From the NCBI GenBank assembly GCA_049999725.1, contig JBNGIS010023854.1, positions 1 to 24,478 of the forward strand: a DNA stretch of 24,478 nt. Reading direction: 5' to 3'. The notes below the pieces were generated by a model. It saw nothing but the letters and a program-made list of their open reading frames with translations, had not been told where the DNA came from and made no database searches. The DNA comes from Haplomitrium mnioides. Taxonomy: Eukaryota; Marchantiophyta; Haplomitriopsida; Calobryales. This document shows, one piece after another, positions 19,600 to 24,478 of this stretch. The stretch's first letter is position 1. Every line of letters begins with the position of its first letter. A program made the position numbers and the translations under genes.

Positions 19600-20870
19600 T
19601 AAGATGAATTAAGGGAGGAGAGTAGTGCAATATACACTCATTTTAGGAGAATAAAGAAAAATGCTCAAAGTAAGGAGATATTAAGATTAGCAAGGAAGAA
19701 GCTCACCAAGTAAGTGTACTTTTTTGCTACTTAAAGAAGGCATGAACTCAATCAAGTGGAAGAAAGCTGCAAGAAGAGGACAAAAGTTGAATGGAGAGGA
19801 GACCAATAAGCTACTTGAAGAAGGCAAAATGTTTGTGTCTTGCAAAAAAGAAACTAAGATGCTCAAGCATAGCTCATGAAGAATACAACACTCACATAAA
19901 GTACCAAATAAAATTAACAAGCTCTCCAAACCTACAAAGATTGTCCATCAATTGAATGCTTTATGAAGAAATTGATCAAATGCTTTATAAAGAATGCAAA
20001 ATAGAAGCTAAAATGCTCAAGCTTGTTCGATGAAGAAAGAAACCTTTGTTGAAAGAATGCAATAGATAAAATCTGCAAACTCTATAAACTTGCAAAGAAT
20101 TCTCATTGATCAAATGCTCTATGAAGAAATCGATTGAAGGAAATGATATGAGCCAAAACACCTCTCAAGCACCACAATCCTAAATGTGAAACATTGCTTT
20201 CTCACTACTCCATAAGAAATTGTCTATATGAGATGAATGAATGGAGGATAACTACACAGTATAGGTTTGATTGAAAAGAATGAACAAAAGTTCTTAGCAT
20301 GAGAAGACATGAAGATTAGCAAGGAAGAAGCTTACAAAGGAATCATAACACTCTGCTACTCAAAGAAGACAAAAGCTCAATCAAGTCAAAGAATGTTGCT
20401 CAAAATATGCTCCATTAGCTACCTACATAAGCAAGATGAAGATGAATCAACCTTGGAAGGATAACTACTCAAAATATGCTTGATTGAAAGAGATTTGCAA
20501 GGCACTAAAACAAAGCAAAAATCTATGCTCAAAGTGAGAAGACATCATGTTCGAAGGAAAGAATGAGGAACTTTGCTCAAAGTAAGAAGACATCAAGCTC
20601 ACTAAGGAATCAAAATACTTTTTTACTCAAATCTGCAATGCTTGATGAAAGTAGTGGCAATAATGATGAAGTCGATGAATGCTTGTATCCTGCAAAAAAG
20701 AAAGGAAGAATAAATCAAAGAGCTGAACATGGAAGACAATAGTACAAAATGGAAGTTTAATTTAAAATAGCTATGCAAACTTGCTTGAAAAAGAGGAAAG
20801 AAGGAGCCAAATTTGTAGCTTAGCAACTCAAACCTGCTAAACATGAAACTCAATGAGGAAGAAAGGCTAT
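19600..20870 (+). repeat. Purine-rich region of old, diverged direct repeats
   Basis: AGATTAGCAAGGAAGAAGCT occurs at about 19685 and 20311, each followed by a similar CTACT-AAAGAAG and CTCAATCAAGT stretch (period about 626). A weaker third copy (GAAGACATCAAGCTCACTAA) is near 20586. Inside, another pair with TTGATCAAATGCT- and TATGAAGAAAT- blocks sits at about 19920 and 20078 (period about 157). No protein can be read. It may be a decayed transposon or nested satellite-like DNA. Confidence 0.65.
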
Positions 20871-20886
20871 GTTGTTAGAACTAGCA

Positions 20887-21355
20887 TGTAATAGTGTAAG
20901 CATGATGTTGTACTATTTATAAGAAAATAAAGAGAAGTGAAGGAGGGTCATTTTTAGAGTTGAAATCACTTTAAGATTACTTGCTTTTGAAGTTACTTTA
21001 AGTGAAGTGGTATAAGGTTACTTTTAGGGCTAAAATTGGAAGTGACTTGTAAGCGATCACTTTTAGGCTTGAAATTGGAAGTGACTTGTAAGTGATCACT
21101 TTTAGGGTTGAAATTGGAAGCGACTTGTAAGTGAAGGAAGGGGGATGACACCTTCTTCTCTTGCATAAATAGAAGGGCTTCATAGCCCTACTTCTCATTC
21201 TGGAGCTCCTCTCAACTTGGTTTGGCTCTTTCGTTGTTTGGCTTTGGCTTGCACTCTTGGGTTTTGCTTGCTTATTGGGCTTGAGTTGCATAACTCTATT
21301 AGAGTTATCTTGGAGTTGCTACTCATTTAGAAGTTGGTATTTGAGTTCTTTTACA
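20887..21355 (+). mobile_element. Probable 5' LTR of a retroelement
   Basis: The end is set by the primer binding site that follows two bases later. The element ends TTACA and a matching TGTAA lies at 20887, giving a 469-base LTR with TG...CA ends. A TATA-like CATAAATA lies at about 21164, followed by a C/T-rich leader, as expected for the R region. An alternative start TGTTGTTAGAAC lies at about 20873. The second LTR is not in the window, so the 5' edge is unconfirmed. Confidence 0.65.
21020..21136 (+). repeat. Three 39-bp tandem repeats within the LTR
   Basis: Units start at 21020, 21059 and 21098 with ACTTTTAGG, then AAATTGGAAG and GACTTGTAAG. They lie upstream of the LTR TATA-like box, in the U3 enhancer position. 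Each holds a GTGA-type core and an AGYGATCACTT palindrome-like junction. The reverse strand reads as a 13-residue repeat, which I take to be incidental. Confidence 0.9.
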
Positions 21356-21356
21356 T

Positions 21357-21368
21357 TGGTGTCAGAGC
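21357..21368 (+). other. Primer binding site (tRNA-iMet type)
   Basis: TGGTGTCAGAGC differs by one base from TGGTATCAGAGC, the usual plant retrotransposon primer site complementary to the 3' end of initiator tRNA-Met. It begins one base past the LTR end. Confidence 0.82.
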
Positions 21369-21412
21369 TACAATTCTTTTTGGTAGAGAGTTAAATAGAG
21401 AATCAAGAAACG

Positions 21413-22139
21413 ATGATTCAAACAATGCAACAACAAATCAAACATCTTTCTCGCTGTTTGGAAGTTCAAAGGAAAACGAGAAAAATAACACATTTTCAAG
21501 ATAAAGAAAATCATATGTGGTTTCTCAAACCAAAATCATGTCATAGGAAAGACAATTCCTGACGCATTTGAGCATTTCTTGTTCGATTGTGAGCAATATT
21601 TTGAGGCTACAAACATTAGAAAAGATGGTTATAGAATTCTATTTACTGCAAGTCAATTGGAAGGAGTTGCAAAAACTTGGTGGAGATATCAAATAAAGCA
21701 AGCTCAAGGTGGATTTGTTGCTCCAATTGCTTCTTGGCAAAAGTTCAAAGAAACAGTGAATTTAAGATTTAGGGTTCTTAATGCTCCAAAGGTGGCAAGA
21801 GATTGATTGACATAATTGAAGAAACTAGGTATAGTGAGGAGATATGTCACACAATTTCATAATATCATTATGAAAATTTCTAATATGAGCGACGGAGAGG
21901 CTTTAAATCGTTTTGTTCAAGGATTGAAGCCTCACACTAGAATAGAAGTGACACTAAAAGAGCCCTCTCAACTAGAAGAAGTAATGCGCATGGATGAACA
22001 ATATGACTCATTTCTAGTGACTACCAAAGATAGACCACATTCACAACAAGCTTTACCAAATATTCGTGTGCTACCAAGTAAGGCTTTACTTTTTGTTAGA
22101 TCTTTGGTAGGGAGGAACCCTACTTTAGGTAGGTTGTAG
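21413..22139 (+). pseudogene. Broken retrotransposon gag
   Basis: ATG 21413 opens a frame (MIQTMQQQIKHLSRCLEV) that stops near 21556. The next frame takes over with FEHFLFDCEQYFEATN, then GVAKTWWRYQIKQAQGG and SWQKFKETVNLRFRV, the Retrotrans_gag pattern. It is interrupted by in-frame TGA and TAA at about 21807-21815 and resumes KKLGIVRRYVTQFHNIIMKI, then MSDGEALNRFVQGLKPH and LEEVMRMDEQYDSF. So there is one frameshift and two nonsense changes. No CCHC zinc knuckle, protease, RT or integrase follows before the tandem array. The element type is Ty3/gypsy-like by gag pattern. Confidence 0.85.
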
Positions 22140-22321
22140 TATAGGTTTGAACATGTTGTCTTGTAGGTTTACAATGGATCAATGGAACGTTTAAAGAATG
22201 TATAGAAGAGCTTACTTGCTTCATAACAGCTTCAATAGGATTAGTAAAAAAATCTTGCACACTTCCCAAGGAGTTTCATTACTTGGGCTATCTAGGGAAT
22301 TTCTCCGTCGTGGTGGCACCA
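22140..22321. other. Spacer between gag and the tandem array
   Basis: No coding frame is supported. Just upstream, at about 22108-22124, GTAGGG and CCCTAC flank AGGAA, a short perfect hairpin. Otherwise nothing distinct. Confidence 0.4.
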
Positions 22322-24478
22322 TCAATTATGATGTGTTTATATGAGTACTACCAACAACAACCATGATGTGTCAAGACAAATACTAGCAACAACAACTATG
22401 ATGTGTCTAGACGATTACTAGCAACAACACTAGGATGTGTCTAAAAGAGAACTAGCAACAATAACTATGATGTGTCTACACGAGTAACGACAACAACAAC
22501 AACAACTATAATATGCCCAAACAGGTACTAGCAACAACAACTATCATCTATGTAGACGAGTGCTACCAACAACAACTATGATGTGTCTAGACGAGTATTA
22601 GCAACAACGACTATAATAGGTCTAGACGAGTACTAACAACAACAACAACTATAATGTGTCTAGAAAAATACTAGCAACAACGGTTATGATGTCTTTACAC
22701 AAGTACTAGCAACAACAACTTTGATGTGTCTAAACTAGTTATGTCAACGAAAACTGTGATGTGTCTAGATGAGTACTAGCAATAACAGCTATGATGTGTC
22801 TAAACAAGTGCTAGCAACAATAACTATGATGTGTCTAAACAAGCACTAGCAACAACAACTATAATATGTCTAGACGAGTACTAGCAACATCAACTGTGAG
22901 GTTTCTATTGAATACTATCACCAACAACTATGATGTGTCAAGATGAGTACTAGCAACAAGAAATATGATCTGTCAATATGAACACTAGCAACAACAACTA
23001 TGATATGTCTAGATGTTTTCTAGCAATATTAATTATCATGTGTCTTCAAGAGCACCAAAAACAACAACTATAATGTGTCTAAATGAATACTAGCAACAAC
23101 AAGTATGATCTGTCCAAACTTGTAATAGCAACCTCAACTACAATGTGTCTAGACGAGTACTAGCAACAACAACTATGATGTGTCTAGACAAGAACTAGCA
23201 ACAACAACTATAATGTGTCGAGACGAGTACTAGCATGAAAAACTACAATATGTCCAAATGAGTAATAGCAACAACATTTATAATATGTCTTGACGAGCAC
23301 TAACAACAACAACTATGATTTGTCTAGACGAGTACTAGCAACAACAACTAAGATGTGTCTAGATGAATACAAGCAACAACAACTATGATGTATCTAGACG
23401 ATTACTAGCAAAAACAAGTATGATGTGTCTAGACGAGTACTAGCAACAACAACTATGATGTATCTAGACAGACACTAGCAATAAGAACTGTAATATGTTT
23501 AGACAAGCACAAGCATTAACAACTATGATGTGTCTACACAAGTGCTAGCAACAACAACTTGGATAGGTGTAGACGAGTACTAGCAAAAACAATTATGATA
23601 TGCCTAAACAAATAGTAGCAACAACAAGTATGATGTGTCTAGACGAGTACTAGCAACAACAAGAATAATATGTCTAGATGAGTACTAGCAACAACAACTA
23701 TGATGTTTTTAGACGAGAACTAGCATAGTGTGTCTCAACAAAAACTAGCAATGACAACTGAGATGTGTCATGACGAGTACTAAAAGCAACAACTATGATC
23801 TCTCCATACGAGTACCAAGATCAAAAACTCTAATGTGTTTAGTCAAGCACTAGCAACAACAACTATAATGTGTTTTGACGAGCAATAGCAACAACAACTA
23901 TGATTTGTCTAGACGAGTACTAGCAACAACAACTGAGATGTGTCTAGATGAATGCAAGCAACAACAACTATGATGTGTCTAGACGATTACTAGCAACAAC
24001 AAGTATGATGTGTCTAGACGAGAACTAGCAACAACAACTATAATGTATCTAGACGAACACTACCAACAAGAACTGTAATGTGCCTAGTTTAGTAACGAGA
24101 ACTAGCAAAACCAACTATCATATGTGTAGAAGAGTACTAGCAACAACAACTATAATGTGTTTAGACCACTACTAGCAACAACAACTATGATAGATGTAGA
24201 CGAGTACTAGTAACAACAACCACAATGTGTCTAGACAAATACTAGCAACAACAACTATGATGTGTCTAGACAACTGCTAGCAACAACAACTATGATGTGT
24301 CAAGATGAGTACTAGAAACAACAACTATGACATGTCTAGTGAGTACTAGCAACAACAACTATAATGTGTCTAGATAAGAACTAGCATCAAAAAATATAAT
24401 GTATCTAGACGAGCTCTAGCAACAACAACTATAATGTGTCTAGACGAGTACTAGCATCAACAACTGTGATGTATCTAG
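22322..24478 (+). repeat. 35-bp minisatellite array, about 61 units, continuing past the window
   Basis: From about 22322 to the last base the sequence is head-to-tail repeats of about 35 bases. The typical unit has CTAGCAACAACAACTATGAT, then a GTGTCTAGACGAG tail, so each unit carries two CTAG palindromes and usually a TCTAGA site. Units differ by scattered substitutions and a few indels. The count of about 61 is length divided by period. No reading frame survives because 35 is not a multiple of three and stops are frequent. Confidence 0.96.
23230..24100 (+). repeat. Higher-order duplication within the minisatellite
   Basis: A chain of variant units from about 23230-23500 reappears in the same order at about 23820-24100: a TGACGAGCA unit, a TATGATTTG unit, one with GATGAAT-CAAGC, one with GACGATTAC, an AAGTATGATG unit, then AAGAACTGTAAT. 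The TATGATTTG markers are 585 bases apart (23314 and 23899), about 17 units less a small deletion. Confidence 0.8.

Noticed and set aside
20998-21291. Minus-strand repeat protein (13-residue YKSLPI units)
   Set aside because: It is the reverse reading of 39-bp LTR repeats, whose length is a multiple of three by chance.
22322-24478. CRISPR array
   Set aside because: Repeats are contiguous with no unique spacers, in a plant nuclear setting.

Overview
The window looks like nuclear DNA of a land plant. Its genes are intron-rich with GT/AG splice sites. It carries a plant-type LRR receptor-like protein, a plant IST1-like ESCRT-III gene, a wybutosine TYW3 gene and a decayed Ty3-type LTR retroelement with a plant-style tRNA-iMet primer site. 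Exons are GC-richer than the AT-rich intergenic DNA. The species cannot be named from this. A non-seed plant (moss or fern) is a guess, based partly on an apparently free-standing TYW3.

Layout: 1-697 is an AT-rich promoter region with a (GA)n tract. 698-3892 (+) encodes an LRR receptor-like protein of about 1064 aa. Its last ~30 codons run out of frame into a partial tandem duplicate of its own LRR-to-membrane segment, and the rest of that duplicate (3781-4533) is decayed. 4851-6479 (-) is a three-exon TYW3 gene. 6692-7661 (-) holds unassigned coding-like stretches with a frame break. 8150-11502 (-) is a multi-exon helical-repeat protein, possibly TANGO6/RTP1-like, whose C-terminal half is not visible. 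11503-12140 is a divergent promoter with two TATA-like boxes, a G4-like tract and a 170-bp tandem duplication with upstream ORFs. 12141-16087 (+) is a six-exon IST1-like gene of 842 aa, reconstructed here with every splice phase consistent. 16088-20886 is AT-rich, non-coding and contains old degenerate direct repeats.

From 20887 there is an LTR (20887-21355), a primer binding site and a broken gag with no pol. The last 2.15 kb (about 22322-24478) is a 35-bp minisatellite of about 61 units that runs off the window end and shows a ~585-bp higher-order duplication.

The genes do not form one pathway. They are a surface receptor-like protein, a tRNA modification enzyme, a possible trafficking/assembly factor and an ESCRT-III-like regulator. 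The last two share a divergent promoter. No clearly new biological system was found. The most notable features are repeated tandem-duplication events that reshape gene ends (receptor tail, IST1 5' leader, IST1 Ala-rich repeat), the gag-only element and the large minisatellite.
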